Assembly: GCA_009739215.1 (NCBI GenBank)
Contig: VSJF01000012.1
Span: 496,001-560,000 of the forward strand
Length of the DNA stretch: 64,000 nt
Direction of reading: 5' to 3'
Source: Floccularia luteovirens
Taxonomy: Eukaryota > Basidiomycota > Agaricomycetes > Agaricales > Squamanitaceae
The translations under genes and the position numbers were made by a program. How positions within the stretch are numbered: position 1 is the stretch's first letter; each line of letters starts with the position of its first letter. The notes beneath the pieces were generated by a model. The model was not told the DNA's origin and ran no database searches. It saw nothing but the letters and a program-made list of their open reading frames with translations. This document shows positions 24,097-36,069 of the stretch, in pieces.

Positions 24097-25622
24097 ATGA
24101 CTCACATTCCCCAATCAAAATTTATAAAACTAGTGCCGCACCCAACTGCTCGCGACCAAGCCATCGCTGCCAGTTTCATTCCAGCTGGATCCCATATCGT
24201 TTCTGTCCCATCGCTCGCAAGTGTTTTACTCGAGTCGGAAAAAGGACGAAGATGTGATACTTGCCTTCGGAAAGCGGGGCAGGAAACAGTACTGAGACGG
24301 TGTACTGGATGTACATCCTTTTGGTATTGCAGCATGGAATGTGAGTATTATGCAGCAAATTATAATGCACTGGCTATACTAAATTAACTACTAGGTCAAA
24401 ACCTACAGTGGAAGATGCATCACAAGCGGTTCTGCAAGACATATAACAGATATATCACCTCTTCCGATTATCAGGTTCTAGCGCCTCACGAGAGGATGGA
24501 TGCTTTGTTGCTTTCTTATCTTATCGCTCAGATTCCGAAAGACATGTCAAAAGACAATTCAGAATCGATTAATCTCAAGATTGAACATTCATCTCCTATA
24601 TCAATTTTTCTGTCGCTTCTAGCTGGTCCTGAGCACTCCCATAATGTCCCGGCCGTATGCCCCTCAACATCGACCCCAGTCGTGTCTCCAGAGCTACTGA
24701 AGAGATTATATGAACGATTCGGGAATAACAACTTTGCTATCCATTCACACCTCACGACAGTCGCACATGGTATCTTTCCACTGGCTAGTCGTCTCTTCAA
24801 CCATTCTTGTACTCCTAATGCGGTAGCTAAATATCCTTTATCGCCGGCGAAGGCCGCTTCCATGGAAATAATAGCCCTAAGCGATATCAATCAGGATGAA
24901 GAGGTAAACCCCCAAATTGTTCCTCTTATATTTGCTTATTGATAATCGACGGTACTTTCTGAGATCTGCTTGCCTTACCTGGATCCTGCTTTGCTACAGT
25001 CGCGACATCATATTTTCGATTTGTCATATGGGTTCAGGTGTCATTGCAAATCTTGTGTTTCTCTAAGTGCCCTCGGCAATATTCCCAAGCCGCCAACCGA
25101 TCCAGCAGAACTGGAGTCTTTAAGAATTCGTTTATGCGGCCTATTCGATGTCCGTGAAATGCTATTATCGAGTTCCCAAAGTGCATTCAACTTAGAAAGG
25201 GTACCTGAACCATTACTATGCATTTTGCATGAGTCATTTCTAGAATATCTATCCGAATCTTTCAGCAGATTATCACATGAGGGACCGTATGACTCGGCAA
25301 TTGATGTTGGTGAAGCACTTCTGTCCCTTTATTTGATAATATACCCTCCAAATTATCCTCAAATCGGTGAGACCTTACCATATATTTCTCAACAGGTCTA
25401 ATTGTTATATAAGGCATGCATCTGCTGGAGCTAGCGAAAACACGATGGAATGGCCTGATTACTTCAACTGATATCACAGAGGATAGAGAAATTTCAATGA
25501 AAGAAGAAACTCGATTCTATCTCAGGTCTGCCAGTAAGATTTTGACCATTCTGGGACCTGAGGGTGACGACTTTGGACCCTTACAAGAATTAAAGACGCT
25601 CGAACAATTGCTTGTGTCATAA
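24097..25622 (+). CDS. SET and MYND domain protein (SMYD-like methyltransferase)
   Basis: This is a probable protein-lysine methyltransferase. The ATG at 24097 opens the first part of the split SET domain (RDQAIAASFIPAGSHIVSVP). A MYND zinc finger follows: CDTC, LRRCTGCTSFWYCSMEC, then QWKMHHKRFC across an intron at about 24340-24395 that splits a Cys codon. The core SET signature is ASRLFNHSCTPNAV, containing the NHSC motif that lines the S-adenosylmethionine pocket. ICLPYLDP after the next intron and the post-SET Cys cluster FRCHCKSC complete the fold. A helical C-terminal region of about 150 residues runs to TAA at 25620-25622. The usual N-terminal GRG turn is not obvious. Targets in fungi are poorly defined; both histone and non-histone substrates are known for the family. 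Confidence 0.88.
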
Positions 25623-26024
25623 TAAACTCCGCTCCAGAAATCCGCTCGGACATTACCAGCCTCGCTTAAAAGCAACATTTTCATCTTCTAGTAATCGCAG
25701 TGTTCGCATAAATCCTAAAAACCGCACTAAACGCTGTCGAAAACACCTCCAGATTTTTTATTAAACAACTCAGAGTTCAGCAGCGACCCTACTTGCGGTA
25801 TTGTTTCTTTCATCCGCTCCCTAGGAACATCCGGCAGCGGCGAATACCTATTTATCCTTTCATATCCAATCAAAGCTTCAAATCATCATTCCCTGCAACT
25901 TGTCATCCGGATTTGAATTAGCTACGTTGTGTGGCAAAATGCCTCTGCGTTGACAGGTGGAGCTTATATTAAACTAAGTTCAAGGTTTGATAGTCAGTGT
26001 TTCCTGCCCCACTTCTAAAACAAA

Positions 26025-27757
26025 ATGCCGTCTTTTCGGATTCCTTATTTCCTTCGTCGTCGCTCTTTTCACCGTCTCCGCTCTTTTCATCTGACTCCAG
26101 CAGAGGCAGCGTATCAAGCAAGTCTTGCTGCATCACAAGCTCCGCCGGGAAGCACTAAATCTCGTAGTATCATGTCCCGATCGAAGGCATTCATCTCAAG
26201 GATGAGCATTTCTAATCCCTTGCCATGTAATATGGTTGTTTCCATGCGTGGGTCCACCATTGTGGTCCTTGCACTAATAGCTTCACTGTTCTTTATTTTC
26301 ACGATTTCTTTTGCTTTCATTGGGGCGGATGTTGAAGAGTCTTATTTCATGAACGTGTTAGACGATGTTGCACAGAAATTTCCTGGGGTATGTTCTTTCT
26401 CAACTGGCAGGATGATTTGTACTAACAATGCCGGTAAAATTAGATCGTTTTGTTGGGAGAGAGTGTCGATGTTGATGTCGACGAGCCCTCCATAACAATC
26501 CGCTGGTCGATCATTGAATGTGGAGCGGATCTCCTGCTCCCTGGATCTGCAGGAGTTCACGGTTCCAAATTATGCGGTCTGCCGTCTTCAGCCCTTCAAA
26601 TATTCGTAGACAAGTGAGGATAACGCACTTCAGTATAAACTCCTTGTTGTACTTATTTCTGTTTAGTAACAATGAACCTGCAGCCACCTACGACCCGTTA
26701 CAGATTCCCTTTGATCGATACACAGGAAACAGGAGAAGGTCTTGTATCACTTTCCTAACATATGTTTCTCTATCTGACCTCCTGCACAGTATCCAGAACC
26801 TTGTTCAGTTTGACAGTGATCATGTACTCGACGTCCACGAAGCCCGTTTGTATCCTTTTGATACCTACATGCTGTCTAGTACTCTCCGTGCTGTCACTCA
26901 GTCCAACGAGTCAATACCCATTCGGAGAGCCGTCACGATCGATGTGACTTCAAGTTTCGATATCCAAACTGTCGACATGGAAAGCTATACGACATCATCA
27001 AATGGCACACAATCGACCAGTAGAGACATTGACATGCATGTTCGACGTCCGAACGAAGCGCGAGCATTCACTTTGCTCCTTTTTGGTGTTAGCTGGATCC
27101 TAACACATGTTACTATTGCGCATGTGTTCCTTGCTCGGAGACTCACAAAAGGAAAAGCTCTTTTAAAGCACTTGATATCAACTGGCGCCATATTGGTATC
27201 TATCCCACAACTTCGTAATAGTATGCCAGACGCTCCAGGATTCGATGGTGAGAGTTATACAACTTGACGTTTGTGGATGGTACTAACGAAGGTATTCCAT
27301 TCAAGGTGTCTTGATAGGTAAGGTTCTGAAACTCACATACCTATAAATTACCTAACGACCATGTCAACCTTTAGATTCTATTGGCTATTTCCCACAGATG
27401 GTCATCAGCAGTTGCTGTGTCATCATTATCATTTTGTTCCTATTTTGCAAAGAACTTGATGTGTCAGGACACAAATCGCTTCCTTCCATTAATCCAATGA
27501 GGCAGAAGAAAACCTCAGGATCAAATCCAGCACGGCCTCCTGCGATGCCTACTGCCAACTCCTCGTCAACAGATATCAAGCAATACGAACTCCACCGACT
27601 TATGAAGCATTTGCAAGGACAATATGTTTTCCCCCCAGTACAACCCTCTCATCGCCTTCAGCCTTCTGATGCCTCGAAACACTCTCATCGCAGAGTCAAA
27701 ACCATGTCAAAGATAATGGAAGCAGGCGAAATGTCTCATTGGTCTGATTCGGACTAA
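26025..27757 (+). CDS. DUF4436 integral membrane protein
   Basis: This is a basidiomycete family member with a DUF4436 domain and unknown function. The start at 26025 gives an Arg/Phe-rich cytosolic N-terminus (RRRSFHRLRSFHLTP), then a membrane anchor (STIVVLALIASLFFIFTISF). After an intron the exon reads SVDVDVDEPSITIRWSIIEC. The conserved core is LYPFDTYMLSSTLRAV, SSFDIQTVDMESYTT and RDIDMHVRRPNEARAFTLLL, then FGVSWILTHVTIAHVFLARR. A second helix pair follows (VISSCCVIIIILFLFCKEL). The Ser/His-rich cytosolic tail ends MSHWSDSD with TAA at 27757. At least five introns are present; two lie close together at 27255-27400. The domain layout suggests a large extracytoplasmic loop between the first and later membrane helices. 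Confidence 0.87.
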
Positions 27758-28259
27758 ATTAATTCTTTACTTTGTACTTATTCCAACTCACACCTTTTTA
27801 TCTTGTTGTATTGACTCGTTCATTCTTCTCTTCATCGCTTCTCGAAACAATTAGTTGTATAAACTCAAATCGGTATCATAGCTTGGGCTGATAAGGATTG
27901 GAATACAATTTTGGGTCATTAGTTTCACAAGTTGCTCCATGAAGATGAATAGAAAAAGTTTTAAAAGATTGTACAGTAATAAGATTCTCAGGGTTCTCAT
28001 ACAATCTTGAACGTAAAAGTATATATGGACTTATGTACGTGGAATAATGTTAGTTTAGTAAATCAAATAATAAGGCGGGTTATATACGCGTTCTGTAATA
28101 AGTTAAAGAGTGAACGATTCGGAACTTCAGGGTGTCACAACAATCTCTACAACTGGTTCTGGACACAGCCATGAATGACAAGTCTGGCCAGATTGACAAT
28201 TTGCGTTTAGAAACATATTCATATCCATGCATTATAATAACCTTCTATTACACCAGAAA

Positions 28260-29221
28260 CTACTCATCTCCAAACAGCCGTTTTCTTTGTAGTACTGGTC
28301 AGTAAACAAGAATGGAACTCACCCAAAGATAGTACTTACAATCGCACTGGAGCATCACTAAATACTGTATTTCCTCCTACCATCTCACGTGTCCACACAT
28401 CTCTCAAAAACCATCCAACGTGTCCCACTGCACACCCCACAAGGTCACCTGCAGCTGCTCTCCATGTCCCGTTCAGAATCCAGGAGAATGCAACTAGAGC
28501 GACAGGGAGATACGGTGCTGTAATAGTAATCAGGCCGAAAAGAGAAATTGGTGTTGATGGGTGGCGACGAGACCAGAGATAAATGGGAACAAAAGCTAGG
28601 GGAGAGGATAGGAATGGGAGGTTAAAGAGAGGTGAGAGAGCCTGTAAATTTACAGTTAGTCAATTCTAAGATCTTGGAATAATACACGGAAATCTTTACG
28701 AGGAGCATGATGGATGACTGGAGTAAGAGCCAAAAGTAGTCTGCTTTTCGGTTTGCAAACGATGATTCTTCCAGCATCCTGCTGTATCGCATGCTATGGA
28801 ATGGAATATACATATTAGTTTGTGGGGTGTCCAATGGAAGACTGGAACGTCTTACAAGAAGAACAAGTGGAACACAAAGTCTAGCGAGATCGACCCAAAA
28901 TAAAAGAAATTCGTGACTGCCCGCCATGGCTTTAAAAGAACAACAGCAAAAGTCGTCATTATTTCACACAACCAATATGTCGTTTCTTGGCACGTACCTG
29001 AGCATTCACAAATGCACTTCTAGGGCTATAATACAGTTGCAGTGGAGTCACCAACTGACATTGCTTAAAAAAACCACAAGCCAAAGCAAGTCAGCAGAGG
29101 TAATCATCGCGTGAAATTCAAATGTACTAACCACTGCGAGACTAATGAGCACAGAGAGTCCCAACCATCCTCGAGTTATTGGTGGAATTTGCGTTATCCA
29201 TGCTTCAATACCAACAGGCAT
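28260..29221 (-). CDS. DER1: Derlin / DER1-family ERAD protein
   Basis: This rhomboid pseudoprotease of the ER membrane takes part in retrotranslocation of misfolded proteins. The ATG at 29221 gives MPVGIEAWITQIPPITRGWL. Small exons continue QLVTPLQLYYSPRSAFVNAQ, WRAVTNFFYFGSISLDFVFH and RYSRMLEESSFANRKADYFW. The TNFFYFG...FHLFFL...RYSRMLEE arrangement is the Derlin signature, and the catalytic Ser/His of active rhomboids is not evident. Further exons give ALSPLFNLPFLSSPLAFVPI, YLWSRRHPSTPISLFGL and the WILNGTWRAAAGDLVGCAVG helix, then HVGWFLRDVWTREMVGGN. The last exon ends KRLFGDE with TAG at 28262-28260. About seven introns interrupt a protein of some 220 residues. Confidence 0.9.
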
Positions 29222-29695
29222 TTAGTGGGTCTGTAGGCTATTATAATATAAAGTATAAGCCCCAGAGATATGAAGAAGGCGAATGATCTAGTATAATTGA
29301 CGATTAAGCATTACACGGACACGTCGTCCAATTACTGGACAGCCATTTGCTTTGACTTGTTTATCAAAACCTTCTGGGTTCACGCAGAGAAAAACATTCA
29401 GTGATAGTCCAAGATTCCTCTAGCATGGAGGTGGATGTGTACATATGGTGTAGGTAAGGGAAACAAAGCATAAGTATATATCGAGAAATCCTCAGGAGAT
29501 ATAGCAAGAGATGGTATCAGAAATAGAGCCAAAATAAGGAAAGAAATAAACAGATATTCTGTTCAATTTAACACCAACACCCAATAGAATCAGCCATAGA
29601 TATATCATACACACATGTAGCAACGTCCTGCGTGCTTTAGATAGTTGTGTTGTAGAATGATTTTAAGGGCTACATGTAAACTCCAGTCTGAAATG
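29222..29695. other. Intergenic region, nothing recognised
   Basis: About 470 AT-rich bases between the Derlin promoter side and the 3' end of the NDPK-like gene. I see no open frame with family features, no RNA gene and no repeat. It should carry the Derlin promoter and the 3' untranslated region of the downstream gene. Confidence 0.4.
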
Positions 29696-31347
29696 TTATG
29701 TAGTGATAGCCTTGAAGCTCGAGGGTGCCTGAGGTTTGCGCACGTTTTTGCGTGCTGCAGCTGCAGCTGCTACATTTTCTGCTTCCATTTTGGCAGCGCG
29801 TAACATTGCACTGCGATTCGTACGTGGAGCAATATTTGATGCAGCAACACTGCTCGGCCTAGGTTTCGCCTTCGTAGGTGAAGACTCGGGAACAGGAGTA
29901 GTCGTAGGAGATGTCTGCTGAGTGGTGTCAAGGCTTGGTTTTAGTGAGATCGTAAGAGATTGCTGTGGAGGTCGCATAGATGCTACAGATGATGAACGTG
30001 GTACAGCATAACGCGAACGGGAAGGATCAGGAGCCTGTACAGACGCCTGTGAGGCTGGACGGCTGGATGACTGAGAAGAATCTTGAGAGCGTCCTGGAAG
30101 CTTCACTGCAGTTGCAGTCTTGACTAAGAGAAACGGAATAAATACATATGATCAATTATAAATATTAAAAACGTACACATAAACGAAGTTGGGGGAGCAT
30201 TATCTTTTGAGGCACGGAGAGCAGCGCTCTTGTTCAACCTTGGAGCCACAGTGGGAGGTTTAGAGGATGAAACAGCGATCGATTCACGTCGTTTATGTCC
30301 TGGAACACCGTCAAATGTTGCTTTCGCAGATTCTTCATTTGTAAATGCGCGTCGTCTGATTGGGGGAGCAGCTGGCTGCTGACCGAGCCGTAACGATGCA
30401 GCACGGGTCATTCGTGGAGCGATTACTGGAGCAGCAGTGGAAGCAACAGCAATGGTCGAAGTACGCTTGTGGCCAGGGACGTTAGCGAATGTTTGTGCCT
30501 GTCTTTCCTTGGAGATTGGTGTCCGAGGCGCGTTGGACGTCTTTTCGACGACCAGGCCTGTCCTTAACGCCGCAGCACGAGACATACGGGGCACAATATC
30601 GGGTTTTATTGTAGTAGCTGGAATAGGACGAGCACGAAACGATTTAGTACCGTTCGCACTAGTTACGCTACCAGTCACAGTAGAACGACCAGTGACATTA
30701 GAGGCCGCATAATCTTCGTCCGACGTTCCACGTCGAAGTGCGGAGAGGGTAGAGGATGAAATGGACAACCCAAGGTTCTCATCTGGTAGATCTGTGGAAG
30801 GGAATGGGGGAGACGACGCGAAGAGGGATTGAATCTGCACTTCTGCAATGTGGGCGTCTGGAGAGCCCATGACTGCGTTTTGCAGGAGGGATGTGCCATA
30901 AAGCGCGCGCAAGGAATTTGGTGCTTCCTTCCGCGCGACCTCGGGATCTGGGTGACCCATAAGGGTGTTCCATACTTCTACGGCGCGACGCCGTTCGAGA
31001 ACATATACCCAAACCGGCCCTCTAGAAATTAAAACGCAATCTTTAGCAGGTGTACTAGATGAGATCTCAGACCCTATAGTACTCACTCAGCTAAAGAATC
31101 TGTATCATCACCAAATAATTCATATAAAGTATCTGGATCGGTCTCTGTGTCGAATTCCATCTGCCTCTCCTTCACGATCTGCAGACATCAGGGTATAAGT
31201 GTCAATAAGCCTGCCCCTAAAGAGTGGTTTAGGGGTATATCACAAACCTCAAAACTTGCTCCAAGAATGTGGGGTTCAATGTCAAACCTATGTTGCAAGG
31301 CATGGTTCTTGATGATTGCGACTGTTCTAGTCACTGGAGCGCCTTGA
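29696..31347 (-). CDS. Nucleoside diphosphate kinase-like pseudoenzyme with repeats
   Basis: The N-terminal part is an NDP-kinase fold: RTVAIIKNHAL (beta 1 with the conserved Lys), HILGASFEIVKERQMEF, GPVWVYVLERRRAVEVWNTL, SLRALYGTS and NAVMGSPDAHIAEVQIQSLF, ending ASSPPF. In active NDP kinases the N-x-x-H-G-S His is phosphorylated; here the codon at 30868-30870 gives Met, so the enzyme should not form the phosphohistidine. After about 130 residues comes a long Ser/Thr/Pro/basic tail with four copies of a P-R-x-x-R/K-x-A-x-L-R motif and two F-x-x-V-P-G-H-K-R motifs. The tail ends in an Ala-rich helix and stop at 29696. The first exon is unresolved: an ATG at about 31437 opens MSSSPPSDAHYNPLTHSP one frame away from the kinase frame, with no visible intron between. 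Confidence 0.75.
29790..30600 (-). repeat. Four-copy P-R-x-x-R/K-x-A-x-L-R motif array in coding sequence
   Basis: Within the tail of the NDPK-like gene, four short segments share one pattern: DIVPRMSRAAALRTG, VIAPRMTRAASLRLG, TVAPRLNKSAALRAS and NIAPRTNRSAMLRAA. They sit near 30556-30600, 30376-30420, 30205-30250 and 29790-29850. The middle copies alternate with two V-P-G-H-K-R segments (TFANVPGHKRTSTIAVAS and TFDGVPGHKRRESIAVSS). Spacing is about 60 residues for the first three copies. The basic, Ala/Leu-rich core could be a short binding helix; its function is unknown. Confidence 0.75.
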
Positions 31348-31856
31348 ACACTTGATTGCTGGTGATGGCTGTTGTGAGGTTATAGGAGAATGAGTAAGCG
31401 GATTATAATGAGCGTCTGAGGGTGGTGAAGAAGACATTTAACAAGAGAGATATTGAAGTATAACACAAAGAAAGATATTGAAGAAATGGAAAGCGGTGGA
31501 GATGAAATAGCAATTGGCGAGTCTGAAATGAAAGCTTTGCCGCGACAGGAGAACCACACATCAATATGGACCCCGTGCACCCACTCAGCCCTTTCTCAGA
31601 CATTCATCGTCTCAGTACTTACTTATGTCGCGGATGTCTCTGCTAATGAATCAGTTAAGTTTCAAACGACTTTGATTGTAGAGCACGGCCTAGTACTCTT
31701 CGAGTTATAGTCTAAACTATCCAATAGCTTCAACTGAATCCACGTGGTTGCTTGGCAACAATCGATAGAGCTGGAGTTAATAGTTATATAGTTGTACCTA
31801 GGTTACATCGCGTCTGCTATTAATTAATTGATACAATTATCCACCATAGACAATAC
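31348..31856. other. Intergenic / unresolved 5' region of NDPK-like gene
   Basis: About 500 bases upstream of the NDPK-like frame and beyond the 3' end of TAM41. It contains the probable first exon of the NDPK-like gene (ATG near 31437) and probably its promoter. Three small open frames at 31380-31710 overlap on both strands, and none shows a known family. Nothing else was recognised. Confidence 0.35.
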
Positions 31857-33211
31857 TTATGATCCTGACCACCACTTGCCAATCTTCGCCGAACTATATC
31901 GAATGCTCTTCCCAACACCAGCGCTGAGAATACCTTTTAGTGACTGAACAGCGGCTGGATACCGCACAATCCTGCTCATTTCTGGATCGCAATCAGTTTC
32001 ATTCATCACATTCTGGCACGGTACGGTAATCATACCTTCATGGAGTACCTGCGAAAACTGCTCATCCCCTGCAAGATGTGTCCAATATGCGCTCTCATCG
32101 GTTTCCAAACCCAGTCCCTCAGGTAATGACAAGGAATAACGACCTTGCAGTGGGGACAACAAGTTCGAAGGCAATTTCTTCAGATGTGCAGAACGTGCTC
32201 GAGCAGATATGTCCTGCTGTATCGTAGACGAGTGAATCGGCCAGTGCACACCTGGAAGTCCAACAACCAGTCGGTGATATAATTCTTTGAACTGGGGCGC
32301 CTGCTTCCGCACAATGTTTCCTACTTTTCCACGATTCTCCGCGGGGAGCATCATACGTGGGTCGCCGCTATAACTTATCCCCGCGATCAGCTCAAACAAT
32401 TCCTCTTCAGGAAATTCCGAGGGCAGAGTAAGAAGTGCGGCACGGACTGCGGAAGTGAGGTTGACCTGCTGGGTCAGCCGCACACGCACGTCATCTTTAA
32501 TAATCCGAAGAGGTTTGTGCATCCTTCCTGCGAGATACAACGTTTTCCAGTTCAGCAGATCAGAGCACAAATTATCAATGGTAGTGATTCCATATTTGAT
32601 CATCTATGTATAGATAGTGTCAAAAGTAAAAAACATTGTAGACAGGATTGTCACTGACCACACCATTCATGGGCACATAAGCGTTGAACCAGACCCCGGG
32701 TCCTAATTCTTCCACTCTCGACACATACGACGATCCAAGCAGCCTGGAGTGGAGCGGGTAATGGCTGGGGTGTTGGTGCATATTTATGGAATGAAAATGC
32801 GCAGGATGTGTTACGGCAAACATAAAGTCCAGCATCGGCCTCTTCGCATCTGGTGACGACGAATATCCATCTTGTTCAAAGACAGCCAGAACCATAAGCA
32901 AACGCATAACGAATAGGTGCATCAAAACTGGCTACAATAGACTCAAGAAGTGCCCGTGTGGAGTTCGAGACGGGTAGAAGCTGATTACGCCCGAAGGTTG
33001 GAGGTAATCTTGGAAGCGACGGATGTCTGTGTGGTACTGCAGGACGTGGATGGGGATATAAACGTGGTTTGGTGCCCTTTGCAGGTGGAGGTTGTGAGAG
33101 CGGCAGGGGTGAAACGTCTTGAGATGAAGGGGTTGTTTCTGTGGCTAAAGAACGAATGAGAGTAGGACGAAGGGCTGCGTAAGAACGTTGTCGTGCTGCG
33201 ACCGAGATCAT
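31857..33211 (-). CDS. TAM41: Mitochondrial CDP-diacylglycerol synthase TAM41
   Basis: This is a matrix-side inner-membrane enzyme making CDP-diacylglycerol from CTP and phosphatidic acid, the first step toward cardiolipin. The ATG at 33211 gives a basic presequence (MISVAARQRSYAALRPTLIR) and a Pro-rich linker. The nucleotidyltransferase core begins APIRYAFAYGSG, then after an intron VFEQDGYSSSPDAKRPMLDF with the Met-Leu-Asp-Phe catalytic acid. FAVTHPAHFHSINMHQHPSH and GPGVWFNAYVPMNG follow. The long last exon reads IKYGITTIDNLCSDLLNWKT, then LYLAGRMHKPLRII, and ends KIGKWWSGS at 31857. The GSG...DFMF motif pair and the WxxLYLAGRMHKP block define the family. Two introns are visible. All expected blocks are present. 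Confidence 0.93.
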
Positions 33212-33406
33212 AGTTGGGTATTAATTAAAAGGAGGTACAAAACAAGGGTGATAAATGATATGATGGAGGTGTGGGATGGAGCTCTTAAGGAGTCTGAGGA
33301 AGAGCTTTGAAGGAAGAGCAGAAAGTGACACATCACGTGTTCTCACCGATCACCGCATGGCGTTGAATAATTTACTGTCATAGCCTGTGTATAGAATACA
33401 TGTCCA

Positions 33407-36069
33407 TCACTCTACCACACTATTGATCTTACCAACACTCGCTGTCCTGATCCTATGTCTGGGTTGTGTTTGTCCATATCCCAAACTAACAGCTCGGCCA
33501 CCTGCCTGGCGATAACTTCCATTCGTATCACGAGGATCTTTCACGCTGGACTCCGGAGACATGTGACGATCGCTTGGAGGTTTCTTTTCTGTTGCAAGCC
33601 CACTAACTGCCCACCCTACTTCCACCCCACATTTTATGCTCCACAACCAAACCAAAATAAAGATTGGAGTGCTGATTAGCACGTTCAGAACCGCAAAAAT
33701 GTCTGGATACCGCGCAGGAGGCATGACCAGGAATTCCAATGCATGAAGACCCGTGGCAGGCTGCATAGACAGCCTGGCATCAACAGTACTGAGTTCATCT
33801 AATCATCTGATACAAATCATTTCTTACCACAGAAATTACTTTGACGAACGAGTTTGGTGGTAATTGTATCGGGTTATAGCCGATCAGCCTATTCCATAGT
33901 AAAAGGGTAGCAATGTATTGCAGGCCCAACCCGTCTCTTTTCAGCAAAGGCCACATACTAGCCGAGTTGTCAGTATGACATAAAAATGAAATGATGAGTG
34001 CTGACCTGAATACGGCAACATTGTTGACAAGGGCACCCCACAAATAAACAGCAGACCCAATATGGGAGCCGGACATAAGCAGAGTTATAGGTAACAATGG
34101 CAACAATATTGTTTTTTCGTGAACCTGGAAAGAAAACAAAAAGAAAGACATTGAAGATGCAAGAAGAGCGTAAGGAAGGAGAGGAAGGAATGGTGTATAT
34201 CTTTGTTTCTCAGTTTCTGACGAGGACAAGTCATTATTTGTTATACGCGTCCTTACTCCTGTCCTAAGGAGGACAACAACACTTGGCAGAAAACCAAGAG
34301 CTGTAAAGGCGGTGGATAATTTCACCAGCGAACTAGATGTGGCCCATTTCTTCCATTTGAAGACGACGTTGGATGCACACCAGAAATTAGCAACCTTGTC
34401 TTCGAAAAGTCCACGCCCGAAGGGAAATATCCTTGTGATGGGGTCTAGCAATGCAGAAAAAGGCTGGAATGGTGGCAAGAAAGGCAAGAAGAGCACAAGG
34501 AAAGTGGCCGATGTTATAAAGGCCAGACGGACAAATAGTCGGCCCCTGAATTTATGTTCGTAAGTTGAGTACGAGCGAGTATGAACTGGACCCTCACCCT
34601 TCTTTAAGACCCAAGAATAAGCATTTTGCGAGGAGATAAGATCCAATAGCAGGTGCATAATAAAGGGCCATCTGCTTGAATCCTAGACTCAGAACAAAGA
34701 AAAAAGCCCCTAACAGGTCTCTTTCCAATGCGAAGAAATTTAGGGAGAGTAACGTAAATCCTGTGATGTTAATGAAGTCGTCTTAACCGCGAGAAGATGT
34801 TACCAGAATCTAGGACATACCAAGCATCATAGAATTATACTGAAAATGTCCAAAATCAATCAATAACAACGCAGGCTGCAGCAATAATGTCATAAAGGAG
34901 AGCTCCTATATAGATAAAAAGTGAGGTCCAGATAACTCTTTGGTATTCATAGAAATAATTTGATACCTGTGTTCTCCCCGACCGACTCCCGTGCCACGTC
35001 CGTGCAAACATGTATAGAGAGGGAACGTAAACGAGTGTATCAAGAGCGATAATTGACGTTCGCATGAAAACTTTACTTCCTGGTGATTCAACACCACGAG
35101 AAGTATCCAACGCCACCCATTCCGGATTAATCCAATGGGCACTGCAGGAAAGAGTCAAATATTGGATCTGCAATGAATACATTGACATTTACATTATCCC
35201 ACATATCCACGAGACATAAGCAGTTAGCGGTGGATAATCAAGACCCCAATAAGGCAAGTCATAAGTGTACCACTTTCGTATTGGTAGATGGATGGTCAAC
35301 TCCATCCAGTGCCTCTGTGCTTCATAGTCACCAAACATAGGCGGAGTATTTTCCCCTAGTTAAAATCTAAACAAATGTTGCATTAAAAGAACCTAAGTAA
35401 ACAAACTCACCAGAATACGAGCCCAATCCTATACAATATTTGACCAAAGTCGCGGCCAATATCACAGTAGGAACTACCCATTCTTTGACTCCCCGTTTAT
35501 GCATCCAACGTATCCATCGCCTGCCCATGGCTGCCTCTCCATCATCCTTTCGAGGGTTTGCCCAAGGGTTGGAGCTCACCACACGTAAAGGAGAGGATGT
35601 GCCTTGTCGTCCATACTCTTTCTCTAACTGGAACAGAGTGCTAAAACTTTGGGCTGATTTTCCTTTTGTGCGGCGTGTCACAGACGATGTAGACCGACCA
35701 GCATTGGAATGCGGGGATCCAGCACGAGAAGACACAGGTGAAAGAGGTGGTGTGTGTAACCATTGTTGGCTTACTGAGCTATCGAGGAGATGACGACGTG
35801 GTGTGGGCGCGATAATTTCCGGAAGGTTAGATGTTCTATATGATAAATGCTGTCAATCCCAAACCATATCCAAATCATGATTTCAAGGTGAAGGGAGAAA
35901 CCGCTTACCCTGGAGAGGCAAGAACATTAGGTAGGCGGAATTGTGAATCACTGTGAGCAGTGACAGGACTGGGACTTGTATACGCCTGCCTATTGTTCAA
36001 CGAAGAAGTTCGTGCACGAATTGGTTTCTTCCATACACCCTCTGGGGGCAGGGCAGAAAGTTCGTCCAT
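33407..36069 (-). CDS. ALG6: Dolichyl-P-Glc:Man9GlcNAc2-PP-Dol glucosyltransferase ALG6
   Basis: This ER-membrane glucosyltransferase adds the first glucose to the lipid-linked oligosaccharide for N-glycosylation. Conserved luminal blocks are [37 protein letters not shown] and [13 protein letters not shown]. Further exons give [23 protein letters not shown] and the ALG6/ALG8 segment [20 protein letters not shown]. Late hydrophobic segments include [18 protein letters not shown]. Exons are interrupted by about nine introns. The start at 36069 ([20 protein letters not shown]) puts roughly 160 Ser/Pro/Arg-rich residues before the first membrane helix, far longer than in most ALG6 proteins. The C-terminal exon after the last helix is also hydrophilic and ends at 33407. 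FEDKVANFW with an Asp-Tyr-Pro-Pro loop supports ALG6 over ALG8, although the two are related. Confidence 0.92.
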
